DNA of 64,000 nt from positions 826,114,896 to 826,178,895 of the forward strand of contig NC_081414.1 in NCBI RefSeq assembly GCF_030272615.1. Direction: 5' to 3'. Origin of the DNA: Cryptomeria japonica (lineage: Eukaryota > Streptophyta > Pinopsida > Cupressales > Cupressaceae). The position numbers and the translations under genes are program-made. Positions 11,714 through 21,828 of this stretch are shown piece after piece; positions within the stretch are counted from its first letter, which is position 1, and each line of letters opens with the position of its first letter. Below the pieces are notes generated by a model, which was not told the DNA's origin, did no database searches, and saw only the letters and a list, made by a program, of their open reading frames with translations.

Positions 11714-12568
11714 TGTTAGGGTTCCCACAGATACTGAGAGGGGGGGGTGAATCAGTATCTGACTGGTTATGAGATTTTCTTAAAACTGAATATGCAGAAT
11801 ATAAAGTAACAGTATACTGGTATGCAAGAATTAATGCAAATAACAAAATCAAAAGCATCCACATGAAAAGAACACCATAACACAAGATGTTTAACGAGGG
11901 AACCCGGTGTGGGAAAAACCTCAGTGGGATTTGTGACCCACAATATTCACTTACTGGCCAATAAGAGAATATTACTTACAATAGGGGCCTACACATGCAG
12001 GAAGGCCAACTGCCTAGAGCTCACTGCTCAACAAGAAGTCACACTGACTTACAATGAGGATTTACGCAAATCCAATATTCTGTACTGCTTTACAATAGGA
12101 TCTTCAATGCCAGATTCAGTACCGGTTCTTGCTCTGTTCTTTACATATACCCTTGACCTACAATTCACACATTAGGTCTGCCTTATAATTTATTTATTAC
12201 ATTCTCTACATATCCTACAAATGCCTACAATGATCTCTTTTATATACAAGAGTCATTTTACAATTTGCCAAGAAGGCTTACAATGCTAAACAAAATATTA
12301 CATATCAAAAATCCTGTCGACCTTTGTGCCGGTATACATATTTCCTTCTGTGCCGGTGTAGATTGATTTGTTGATGCCGATGCATTGTTCTGTTTGAGTA
12401 ATGCTTTATTGGTATAGTGTCTTGCTGGTGCCATAGGATTGCAAGGTTGCCTGTGTAATGTTTTGCCGGTATAATGTCTTTGTCGGTGCCATAGGATTGT
12501 AAGGTTGCCATCAATGACAAAACCTTCAATCACACACAATGTCTCATTGGAGTGTCCATATGCCAACA
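11714..12568 (-). mobile_element. AB 3' LTR
   Basis: Plus-strand ends are TGTTAGGG and GCCAACA. It carries the Sirevirus-like block CAGATACTGAGAGGGG..GTGAATCAGTAT and, near 11900-11940, CCCGGTGTGGGAAAAACC..GTGGG..ACCCACAA. A direct repeat of about 58 bp (near 12410-12465 and 12466-12525) contains 'GGTGCCATAGGATTG'. The left end falls inside the E ORF. Confidence 0.88.
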
Positions 12569-12740
12569 ATCTCCCCCTTTGGCATTGATGGCAACACTCA
12601 TGAGAAATTTCAAAAAGATATCCAAAAATGTGTATACCAAAAAAAATGTTACCAAAAATATGAGGGCTCCCCCTGAGCATGTGATCCCTATGTTTTGAAT
12701 TTTCTCATCTACTACTCCCCCTTTGACATCAATGACAAAG
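12569..12740 (-). promoter_or_regulatory. AB duplicated polypurine tracts
   Basis: Next to the LTR the minus strand reads CATCAATGCCAAAGGGGG then AGAT, a near-textbook Sirevirus polypurine tract. A second copy (complement of CTCCCCCTTTGACATCAATG) lies at 12715-12736, about 145 bp upstream on the element. Confidence 0.75.
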
Positions 12741-12927
12741 GTTAGTAGATTTGTAGTTGTACCAATACATAACCTCAACCTTGTAGTTGGGTAGTTATTA
12801 GCTGAAGAATATCTCCCAAAATTAAGTTTATACCATCCATAAACTTCTTGCTCTCCTTTATTGCTATCTCAGTTTTGTGTATTATACCGGTGAGATGCTG
12901 CAAGTGCTCTGCCATTGTTTTGCTACC

Positions 12928-13794
12928 CTATTTTAGTGCCTCTGAGATTTCCTTACGCAGAGATGCTAAGTAGTCCAATCTTGGACTTAGTTTAGATCTC
13001 AAAAATTTTGCCTTGTTTATTATTTTCTCTTTTTCTCTTTCTAATTTAAGCAATTCTTCCACAAAATTTGTTATCTTTTCCTCAAAAACTGATAATGTAT
13101 CAGGTGAGTTAACAAAATTATCAGCAAGTTTATTGATCTCTTCCTGTACCTTGCTTATCTTTTTGTCTACATCCGTGGTTAAAAAGTTTATCTTACAGGT
13201 GTCTTTATACAAAGTTTTGTATTCTTTCAATAAATTGCACAGTTCCGATAGAAGTTTGTCAAATTCCCTGTTACACTTCTTTATTCCTTCCTCAAAGAAT
13301 TTCTGTTTTTCTTTTTCTACACTTTCCTTTACAGTTTCTACCTTTGTTTGCTCAAAATTTCCAGAAATATATTTACAAAGTGTACCCAACTGGCCTAAAG
13401 AATCTTTGTTGGCTATATTACAATTTGGAGCTATTAATTTCAAAACTAGAATTGAATCATCTATTGCTTTATATGCTTGTGAGCTATAATCGGTTATTTT
13501 CTTGATAGAATCGAGCAATACCTCTGTTACATTTGATGATGACCCAGTAAACTGAGTGCTAGTGGAAGGGACCATGCTGGTATTGACCTCTGGTAGGTCT
13601 GTTTGTGTCTCCACAGTTTTCCTTGCATCATTTCTTACTGGTGGCATCTGTTCTGGAGCCTTTAGCTCTGTTGGTTGCTCTGTTTGTGTTCCAGATTCCT
13701 CTTTTTTCTCTGAATCTTCTGCCGGTTGCTCTTTATTGTCAGATTTATCTGTGGTATCCTTATCTACCAATGTTGATTTTTTGAGTATCAACAT
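12928..13794 (-). pseudogene. AB second ORF, C-terminal part (coiled-coil)
   Basis: An open frame of 288 codons. The first 100 residues are acidic and Pro/Thr/Glu-rich (TDKSDNKEQPAEDSEKKEE). The rest is largely helical with heptads (VESVEKEKQKFFEEG, INKLADNFV, LEREKEKIINKAKFL). It overlaps the preceding piece (13760-13999) out of frame. Similar local sequence in both frames near 13790 suggests a single-base indel split one longer frame. No membrane segment or catalytic motif is visible. It occupies the env-like position of Sireviruses. Before the break this frame joined upstream pieces back to 15937, about 1000 codons in all. Confidence 0.65.
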
Positions 13795-14890
13795 TCATAG
13801 TATATAGGACTTCAGGATTAGGATTGTTATCCTCTGTGTCCATGCTCTCAGCTCCCGGTTGATCTTCTGTAGTTGTTTTTACTGGTGGAGTATTTAAAGG
13901 AGGTGGGGGTAAATTGTCTCTAATCTTGATACTTGGGGGTGCACCAACTTTACCTTTCCCTTTGTCCTTTTGATATACCAGAATGGGCTTGGGATTCATA
14001 TATTATTCTTGTTTTTCTTTTTCAACCAAGAATCTATCCCAACCATCTTCTATTTCAATTGAGACTTCAGTAACTCTACCTACCATTAATGATATTTGCT
14101 GGTGTGTAGTGGAAAAGACTGTCCGGTTGGTCTGAGCTATCAAATCATCAATTTCCTTAGGTGAGTTGGCCGGGTATATTGCAAGTAATTTTTCTATTTT
14201 TATTTTCTTATCCAACTCAATTATTCCTTGCCTTCTGGCCTCAAGTCTCTTATATAATTCATCAGGAATTTCATTTAGGACTTGCATCAAAAACTTTTTA
14301 TACATGTCCATGTGTAGTATAACACTTTCCTCAATTTGTCCTTTCTCATCTTCTGATAGGGTGTCGTAGATTTTCCCTATGTTTTTCAATTTTCCTTCCA
14401 CTGTGATTTCATCTAGTAATATGTCAAAAGGGGTCAAGTCAGTGTCTGTCTTCTTCCTTTTGGGGGTCAGCTTTTTCTTAGGTGTGGCTTTCTTGACTGG
14501 AGACCTCACAGCTTGTTGCTTCTGTCTTGTCCTTCTAGGTGAAGGAGTGGATATCGGTGAGGGGTCTCTTTTCCTCACAACTCTTTTGAATGTTGTTGGC
14601 ATATCTCCTTCTGAGGAGGTATCTATCGGTGATAGATGAGTTTCAGGCTGTTGGGCTGCCAACTCATCTTCTGTTATGCCGGTTTTCTTCAACACATCAT
14701 CTTTTAAGGCTTTTTCTTGCCTGCTTCCTTTCCTCACAGATGCCTCAACTTTCTTTACTCTCTTCTTGGATTGAATTTGACCTTCAATGTGCTCAGCACT
14801 ACGAAATACTTCTTCCTTTGGTTCATGGGGGGCTTCCAGAAGTGCTTTGGCATAAGTTTCCACTATGTGGTCATCTGCTTCATACCCCAT
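13760..14890 (-). pseudogene. AB second ORF, middle part
   Basis: Two in-frame pieces (14003-14890, 295 codons; 13760-13999, 79 codons) are separated by one TAA. The N-terminal region is basic and low-complexity (KKVEASVRKGSRQEK, SPVKKATPKKKLTPKRKK), as in nucleic-acid-binding or nuclear-targeted tails. It is followed by a helical segment (FDILLDEITVEGKLKNIGKIYDTLSEDEKG). That segment has a recognisable homologue in S1 at 57431-57863 (FEKLLISIKKYGILKGLDKLYDKFSEGEQRQ), so it is an inherited family protein. The function is unknown. Confidence 0.65.
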
Positions 14891-14971
14891 TTCTGTAACC
14901 TAGATTGTTCTTGGGATGACTGCTTCCATCCAGATCACATCCTTTTTTATTACAAAACAAATGTCATCCTT

Positions 14972-15937
14972 TTATTTGTTGACAATTTCCTGTGATAGTC
15001 TGATCCTCTTATTCATTTTGACCTTTAGTGCTTGAAAATACTCATGGGTATTCTTTTCTTTGTTTTCACCCATGTTGTTGAATAAGTTAGACAATTGTTT
15101 TCCTACCGGTATGTCAAATCCAAAATCCTTGTTGCCTATACCGGGAGCCTGTTTGGTTATATGTAGCATTAAGTATACAAGCAAATTTCCAAATCTAAAG
15201 GTTCCTTTCTTATCCTTCTTGATTTTTGCTAAGTTATCAATTAACTCAGCTTTTAACCATTCACAGATGTCAATTTTTACATTGTTCTTAACCATGTCAT
15301 AAGCACTTTTTATGCATAAACTGGAAATAGAATTAAGCCTATTTGCATGAGTTGCTTTGTAACCTAGAATCATGCTAATGAATCTCACATTTGTATCAAT
15401 TACATCATTAACCCTCAATGATCTTTTGTTTGATGTTGCACCAGTTAGTTTCATTACTAGGTCATTGGAGACCTTCTTGGTTTTGTCGGGTCTGGTATCG
15501 GTGGAAGGTAACCCTGTTACTGCTTTCACAACTACCTTTGTAATTTTGTGCACTGAGTCAAGCCAAAAGAATGAGCCATGTACCCTGCTGAGAACTATCC
15601 TAACCACTTCCTTGGGAAATTCAGGAATGCAAAGGATTTCAGTGAATCCTAGGGTTTCAACAATTTTGTGTTCAGGTTTCACATTTCCAGTATTGTCACA
15701 TATAACAGATTTGTACATGTCTTTGATTTCTTCATCACCTAATTCCTCTACGTTGCAATGAATGTACATTCTAGGGTCTTCTGCATAAACAACACCCTTT
15801 GGAATTTGGGAAAAAGCACCTGTGTTGTCATCTTTCTTAGCTACCTCGGGAACTAGCTCAAACACGGGCCTAGGTTGTTTTATAACCTCAACTATTGTAG
15901 GGTTTGCTATGAATTCAGGTGCAGAGGAGGATGCCAT
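14972..15937 (-). CDS. AB second ORF, N-terminal part (321 aa, unknown)
   Basis: Opens with ATG at 15937 (MASSSAPEF...) and stays open for 321 codons. It looks folded rather than low-complexity: RMYIHCNVEELGDEEIK, FPKEVVRIVLSRVHGSFFWLD, KVVVKAVTGLPSTD, GTFRFGNLLVYLMLHI. The 'HG.FFWLD...TGLP' pattern is loosely like helical domains of plant transposon-associated proteins, but I cannot assign a family. The same frame continues through a TAA (14972-14974) and a TAG into 14890, so this is the head of a longer protein. It begins 306 bp after the gag stop, where pol would normally lie. Confidence 0.6.
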   Translation of the reverse strand: MASSSAPEFIANPTIVEVIKQPRPVFELVPEVAKKDDNTGAFSQIPKGVVYAEDPRMYIHCNVEELGDEEIKDMYKSVICDNTGNVKPEHKIVETLGFTEILCIPEFPKEVVRIVLSRVHGSFFWLDSVHKITKVVVKAVTGLPSTDTRPDKTKKVSNDLVMKLTGATSNKRSLRVNDVIDTNVRFISMILGYKATHANRLNSISSLCIKSAYDMVKNNVKIDICEWLKAELIDNLAKIKKDKKGTFRFGNLLVYLMLHITKQAPGIGNKDFGFDIPVGKQLSNLFNNMGENKEKNTHEYFQALKVKMNKRIRLSQEIVNK

Positions 15938-16243
15938 GATGATAAATACCTTTTTCTGCCTTTGGATGGATTGATTGCTGAAATGCTTTGCGTCTTTGCT
16001 CGGAATGCCTTAGCTTGGAAATCTTCGTACTCTCTGAAGGTTTTGAATTCACGGTGAAATGAAATGGAGCCAAAAACTTAATTTATAAAGTCTTTTCTGC
16101 CACCTACCACATTAATTGTTTGCCAGTAATGTATTAACTCAACTTTATTTGCCGGTAATGAAGGATTTTCAACTCCTTTTCTCTAACCAAGGGAATAATA
16201 GCACATGTGTCATTAAATTGCCAAACCCTCAAGATAATTTTCT
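15938..16243 (-). other. Gap between AB gag and second ORF
   Basis: An AT-rich non-coding spacer of 306 bp. It is the deletion scar or splice of the missing pol region; no pol motif remains. Confidence 0.55.
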
Positions 16244-17449
16244 TCAATTTGATGAAGAACATCTTGTCGGTGGAGCATTGCTCTGTCCTGTCGGTGGAGC
16301 ATCATATTGTCCTATCGGTGGAGCATTGCTCTGTCCTACCGATGGAGCATCATATTGTCCTGCCGATGAAGCATTTGTTGGTTCTACCGGTGGAGGAGTA
16401 ACCCCAATATTTAGATTACCTTTTCTAATCCATTGCTTTGAAAATTCTTGCTTAACCTCTTCAACCTTTTCTTTACCTTTCAAGCTAGTACTTTTGTTAT
16501 CTACCGGTGTACCTTTACTTCTACAGAATTTTTCTATATGACCAATTTTGTTACATGCATAACAAGTTACATTATTTTTCTGAATAGCTTTCCCATAACC
16601 TATGCCAGTTTGTGTTCTGCATTTATTTGATAAGTGACCAAATCTTCCACAAACATAACATCTTACATTCATTCTACAATTTTCAGAGTTATGACCAATT
16701 TTGTTGCATTTGGTGCATTGACTGGTGGGAGGATTGATGTTCTGATAATTCCTAGATCTACATTCATTTGCCCTATGACCATATTTATTACACTTAAAGA
16801 ATTTTCCATTGAATTTGTAAGTTTCAGAGGGTCTTACCGGTTTGCTTTGATCTTGGGTATTTGCAGTACCGGAACTTTCTCCAACTTCAAATCCAATTCC
16901 AGAAGTGTCACCTTTGGGTTTTTGATTCTTCAATAAGGTACCAAGTTCTTCTGAGCTTTTCTTGAATTTTTCTTTGTGTTGATTTGCAATTTCCAATTCC
17001 CTTTCCAAGATCTCTTTTTGTTTCATTAGTTCATTCGAGTCATTTTGAGTATGCATCAGATCTGTCTTCAACATATCATTTTCATAGCTAAGTCTTGTGT
17101 TCTCATTTGCTGCATCACTTAGTCTTCTGGTCAATTCTTCTTCATTCCTCTTTCTGTCCTCAATCTCTTTGTAGAATCTCATAGTCATATCCTGCATTTC
17201 ATTTTTTGTTGTCATGATCTCTTGTTTCAATTTGCTCATCATATCATTTAATGATTCCTTTTCATCATTTTCATTTTGCAATTTTTCACAAAGTTCTCTT
17301 CTCTTGTTTCTTGTAATAGTAAGATTTTCTTGAAGTGCCTGAATAATGTCCTAAGCTGCTTTTAAATCATCTTCTAATTTGATATTTTTCAACTTCTCTG
17401 CATCATAGTCAGTAAGAGCTCCTTCAAGTTGCTTCATCAGATTTTCCAT
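16244..17449 (-). pseudogene. AB gag remnant: coiled coil plus four zinc knuckles
   Basis: The frame starts at ATG 17449 and ends at 16244, with one TAG at 17351-17353 (Gln expected). After the stop it is open for 345 codons. The N-terminal 150 residues form a long coiled coil (LERELEIANQHKEKFKK). Four CCHC-type knuckles follow: FKCNKYGHRANEC (first Cys lost), CTKCNKIGHNSENC, CYVCGRFGHLSNKC and CYACNKIGHIEKFC. The C-terminus has an 8-residue repeat (GQYDAPPT/GQSNAPPT) encoded by a 24-bp array. The UBN2-type N-terminal gag domain of copia elements is absent. The knuckles would bind element RNA; four is more than the usual one or two. Confidence 0.75.
16266..16396. repeat. 24-bp tandem array in AB gag
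   Basis: Five units of 24 bp alternate between two versions (GGTGGAGCATTGCTCTGTCC and GGTGGAGCATCATATTGTCC). They encode the alternating GQSNAPP/GQYDAPP repeat at the protein C-terminus. The frame is kept across units. Confidence 0.75.
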
Positions 17450-17506
17450 CTTTACCGGTGTCAAGATCTTCCTCAAGCTATTAGGCTTCTAAAAATAGAG
17501 GACCAG

Positions 17507-17520
17507 GCTCTGATACCAAT
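17507..17520 (-). promoter_or_regulatory. AB primer-binding site
   Basis: On the minus strand the LTR end CCTAACA is followed by AT and TGGTATCAGAGC, the complement of the plant initiator tRNA-Met 3' end, as used by most Ty1/copia elements. Confidence 0.9.
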
Positions 17521-18400
17521 TGTTAGGGTTCCCACAGATACTGAGAGGGGGGCGTGAATTAGTATCTGACCGGTTATGAGATTTTCTTAAAACTGAATAT
17601 GTAGAATATAAAGTAACAGTATACCGGTATGCAAGAATTAATGCAAATAACAAAATCAAAAGCATCCACATGAAAAGAACACCATAACACAAGATGTTTA
17701 ACAAGGAAACCCAGTGTGGGAAAAACCTCGGTGGGATTTGTGACCCACAATATTCACTTACTGGCCAATAAGAGAATATTACTTACAATAGGGGCCTACA
17801 CATGCAAGAAGGCCAACTGCCTAGAGCTCACTGCTCAACAAGAAGTCACACTAACTTACAATGAGGATTTACAAAAATCCAATATTCTATACTGCTTTAC
17901 AATAGCATCTTCAATGCCAGATTCAGTACCGGTTCCTGCTCTGTTCTTTACATATACCCTTGACCTACAATTCGCACATTAGGTCTGCCTTATAATTTAT
18001 TTATTACATTCTCTACATATCCTACAAATGCCTACAATGATCTCTTTTATATACAAGAGTCATTTTACAATTTGCCAAGTCGGCTTACAATGATAAACAA
18101 AATATTACATATCAAAAATCCTGTCAACCTCTATGCCGGTATACATATTTCCTTCTGTGTCGGTGTACATCTTTTGTGCTGGTGCCGGTGTAGATTGATT
18201 TGCTGATGTCGGTGCATTGTTCTGTTTGAGTAATGCTTTATCATTATAGTATCTTGCCGGTGCCATAGGATTGCAAGGTTGTCTGTGTAATGTTTTGCCG
18301 GTCTAATGTCTTTGCCGGTGCCATAGGATTGCAAGGTTGCCATCAATGACAAAGCCTTCAATCACACACAATGTCTCATTGGAGTGTCCATATGCCAACA
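17521..18400 (-). mobile_element. AB 5' LTR
   Basis: Matches 11714-12568 along its whole length, with about 24 extra bases near 18160-18185 (a second 'GGTGTACATCTTTTGTGC' segment). Ends TGTTAGGG and GCCAACA. Any ORF inside it recurs in the other LTR and is not a gene. Confidence 0.88.
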
Positions 18401-18516
18401 GTTGCAACATATAGCAACACTTTATGAGCAGCATGATAAAGGTTATGATGCAAATGCGAGTTGTTGTAATGATGAAATAAATGTGCATAGAGACATAATC
18501 ACTGTTGATTTAATAC
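18401..18516 (+). pseudogene. E private ORF, segment 2
   Basis: After the AB right target copy (GTTGC), the frame of 11116-11713 resumes: LQHIATLYEQHDKGYD...NVHRDIITVDL. The 37 codons carry no stop. At 18512-18516 the bases AATAC are the left target copy of F, and the frame resumes at 29232. That two insertions with separate target duplications leave one continuous frame is strong support for both boundaries. Confidence 0.75.
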
Positions 18517-19767
18517 TGTAGACACCTAAAAATGGTCAAACGCTTGCGAGATCATACTTTAACATTTGCACATTGCCTCATTTTAGGTTTTTGCATCGCA
18601 TTAACATTTCTCCTATGTCAGGCACTTGGTTTTTATCATTTGTGAGCATCGAGTCATTCTTCTGCATTCTTCATCTATCTCGCTTTCGAATTTAGTCTTG
18701 TCGGCAACAATCTTCAGTCATGATTTTGGTCGATCTTTGTCCTTGTCAATCTTGTCATATTGCGATCGATTCGTCATCGATCCTTGTCCTTTCCAATCAT
18801 GTCAATTTGGTCAATTTGTCATTAATTTTTGTCAACCAATCTCAATCAAATCATTTATCAACACTGGTCATTTATCAATTCAAAATCATGATCGAATCGA
18901 TATCAACTATCCTTTGTCAAGACCTAATTGTCATTCTCGCATTGCTAATTTGTCTTCTAGGGTTTCATGATTTAATCATTTAACCTGGTTTGTCATTTCC
19001 TCCTTTAGGATTAATAAATTGTTTATTTATCCTAAGTCTTCTCATTGCAATTAAATGTTCATTTAATTGGCTAATTATTCCTCTTTGTGAATTAATTAAT
19101 AAATGACAAATTATTAATTAATTTACCTAATTCCTAATTTCCTCATTTCCTAATTTCCTAATTTCAATTTCCTCCTATTTCTCTCCTAAATTCATGGAAA
19201 TGACATAGAAATTTGTCATAATTTGTCATAATTGACAATCAATCAATCCTTGCATAGAAATTTGTCATAAATTGTCATAAACCCTTGCATAGCAATTTGT
19301 CATAGACATGTCATAATTTTGCTATTCTTGATTTGAATTTCCATTCGAATCACTATCATGCTAATTTGATCATTTCTCCAATTTATCTATAAATTGGATG
19401 AATTTCTTCAATCAAATCCCTTGATTCTTAATTGGTAATTGGTAATTGATAATCAGGCTATCAAATCTAAGCTTCTAGTACTCTTGGTCAATAATCAATG
19501 TCAATCTTGCTTTCAATCATGTATGTGCACTTGTAGGTGAGATCCACAACTATTTGGAGAGGAAAGAAGAACAATGGAGCCCCATGGAAGGAGCATTCAA
19601 ATCGTCATCCAGTTTGCATAATTTCTAGTTTTGTATGCTTCGTTTTCATGTCTCTATTGAGTGTGTCTTAGGATAGATTCATTGCAATGAGTGCTCTTAT
19701 GATTGAGTTATCATGTCTAGTGTTTTGATATACTTGTTTGTGATGATTTCCTATTTCCTATGCTACA
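18517..19767 (+). mobile_element. F 5' LTR
   Basis: TGTAGACACC to TGCTACA, 1251 bp, the same length as the right copy. The likely promoter is the TATAAAT at 19388-19394 inside CCAATTTATCTATAAATTGG; the same word occurs in the LTRs of C. A run of TTTCCTAATTTCC repeats lies near 19125-19165 and 'AATTTGTCATAA' repeats near 19200-19320. Confidence 0.92.
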
Positions 19768-19790
19768 TTAATTGGTGAACCCGACATGAA
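19768..19790 (+). promoter_or_regulatory. F primer-binding site
   Basis: TTAA then TTGGTGAACCCGACATGAA follows the LTR end. Its complement ends in CCA, as a tRNA 3' end should. I cannot name the tRNA. The same site serves C (GATGTGAA version) and G (GACGTGAA version). Confidence 0.8.
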
Positions 19791-19887
19791 AAACTAACCT
19801 TCTAACCTCTTTATGGTGTTTTGAGTGCTCTCAAGTTGATTTGCAGGCCAAAAAACCCAAAAACAGGGTCGTGCAGGGTATTCTAGA

Positions 19888-20012
19888 GACTTCTGCGCCT
19901 GTGTAAGACAACTTGCGCCTATGTCAGACATTCTACGCTTGTGTAGGGGACATTCTGCACTTGTGTCAGACATTCTGCGCTTGTGTCATGACTTCTGCGC
20001 CTGTGTAAAGTC
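19888..20012 (+). repeat. F leader array of a 20-bp GC-rich unit
   Basis: Six units of about 20 bp with the core TTCTGCGCCTGTGTCAGACA, some with a changed base, lie 120 bp after the primer site. The same core recurs at 27291-27450 near the other end of F, there in both orientations. Confidence 0.8.
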
Positions 20013-21828
20013 CAGAACAGAGGTAAAAAATGCAGTGTTTACTTGAAATTTGTTGTGTTTTTGCATTATATTTTCTGTGCTTTGGATTTTGGTACTAATT
20101 ATCTGTGCAGAATCTTGGCATACGCATGGCAAAGACTACAAATCAAACTACTAACATGTGTTATGCAGAATCGATGGTCAAAGACAACAAATCAAACCTC
20201 TAAATTGGGTTTTGCAGGTCGCCTTGGAGAAACAACCAAACTTTTGTGTTTATGATTTTTAATTAGGCACTTAGTGATTTATAAATAGGTTGGAATGAAC
20301 ATTTGTTTTCTTTGATTTTTGAGTGTGACATTGGAGTAGGAGAGTATGCTCTCATCCTTCTTAGGGTGATCAGAAATCCAGATCTTCGATACCATGCTCG
20401 TGTCTTTGATTGTGTGTCTCCTTTAGAGGGCCTACCTTCCCGACCACTTTGCTTTTGCAAGCAAGTGATAATTGTGAGAAGGGGATGACCCAAAGTGAGT
20501 AAGGCTAGAATTTCTTAGCATTCTAACTCACTATAAAAAAATACCCGATGAGCGAAAGCTTTGAAGGAAGTGTTACGTGGGAATTGTAGTTACTTGGGAA
20601 GTGATGACCCTTGGACTCTTTCTCATATCAACATCCAAGTAGGGCCTCTTGGTCTAAATCGTGCTTGCGCAACTACATTTGTTCGGTATCTTGATGGGCT
20701 TAATGTCTCAATCACGCTTGCGTGACATCAAGGAGTAATGCTTAATAGAAATCCTTACTAAACACCTTGTTTTTAGAGGCCAAAAACCCTTCTAGTTGCT
20801 TGAGAAGGACAAATTCGGATACTTGGAAGAGATACTAAGTTCGCCATGGGGAGATTTCCATGGGGACTAATGCTTGGCTGCCCTGAGAAGTGAGTGCCGT
20901 GGAGGGGATCCCGTGGGGTCAAGCATCTATGTATTCTCCTTGAATCCCATAATGAGTCTACCTCTCAAGTACCTAATGTCTTTGCCTACCATAAGAAATG
21001 TGGAAATGAGCATGATTGTCTTGAGTCTAAGTTGCAATATCTTGTATTCTTTGCTTGTCAAAAGTTGAATTGCATCCCATTTCAAAAGCAAAAACAAATT
21101 GATCAAAACATAAGATTAAACACAAGAGACATTCATCCAAGAAACATTCAACAAGGTTCAAAACACACCTTCAAATATGGTTGTCAAACATTGTTCAAAA
21201 TTTTGTCTTAACATTCATGTCACTTAGATTTAGGTTCATCCTAGGTTTGCATTTTGCAAAGTTCACTGTCAAGTACCAAGGTTAAGTTTCACCTAAGTTA
21301 TACTCCTTTGCATATCAATAAGGGTCATCCATTTGCATGTGTCTTCTTGCATTAGAGTAATACCATTGTCATACATTGCTTACCCTAGGTCCCTTCATTA
21401 AGCTTAGGTCATTATCATATCATATTAGGGTTGCTTGCATAGTAATTGTCCCTTAGCATATAGTGTCAAAACTAGTTTTTGTCATACTTGAGTAATCCAA
21501 ATCTTTGAATCAACCCTAAGTCATTGTTAAGAAGTCTAGACCTTATCAAATCTTTTGTCCTTTTGTCATCAATGTCATTTCGTCAAACCTAGCTTAGTAT
21601 CCAAGCATATAGGGGAGACATTGTCATCTTGTCCTTTTGTCACTTAGTCCTTTTGTCCTTTGAGGTCTAGAAATCATTCCAATTTCCCAAGGGTCCCTCT
21701 CTTAGATTTGCATTCCAAAAAGTTTGTCAAAATCTTCAAAAACAACCAAAAACATAGATTGCATTTTCATCTATCTAGTTTGCATTTAGTTGCATATCAT
21801 ATATTATCCTTGAAAAATTCCAAAAATA
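20013..21828 (+). other. F untranslated leader
   Basis: About 1.8 kb of mixed sequence with only short open frames. The last 600 bp are rich in 'TTGTCA' and 'TCATTGTC' words, like the LTR. I see no gene, splice-site pair or conserved domain in it. Confidence 0.5.

Larger units (their letters stand above)
11714..18400 (-). mobile_element. AB, pol-less Sirevirus-like element
   Basis: LTRs 11714-12568 and 17521-18400, initiator-tRNA-Met primer site (17507-17518), two polypurine tracts, and target duplication GTTGT/GTTGC. The minus strand encodes a zinc-knuckle gag remnant (16244-17449), then at once a long env-position reading frame (15937 to 12928). The 306 bp between them leave no room for protease, integrase, RT or RNase H. 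The element therefore depends on enzymes from elsewhere. I counted about 35 LTR differences by eye (roughly 4%), plus one 24-bp indel. Confidence 0.88.

Noticed and set aside
11909-12175. 88-residue frame (MGKTSVGFVTHN...), repeated at 17716-17982
   Set aside because: It lies wholly inside the two AB LTRs and is duplicated only because LTRs are duplicated. It has no domain and starts in the conserved non-coding block.
13013-13489. 158-residue plus frame
   Set aside because: Ser/Phe/Leu-rich shadow of the coiled-coil ORF on the opposite strand.
18626-18983. Frames of 114 and 87 residues, repeated at 28085-28442
   Set aside because: Inside the F LTRs and identical because the LTRs are young. 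They carry no recognisable protein feature.
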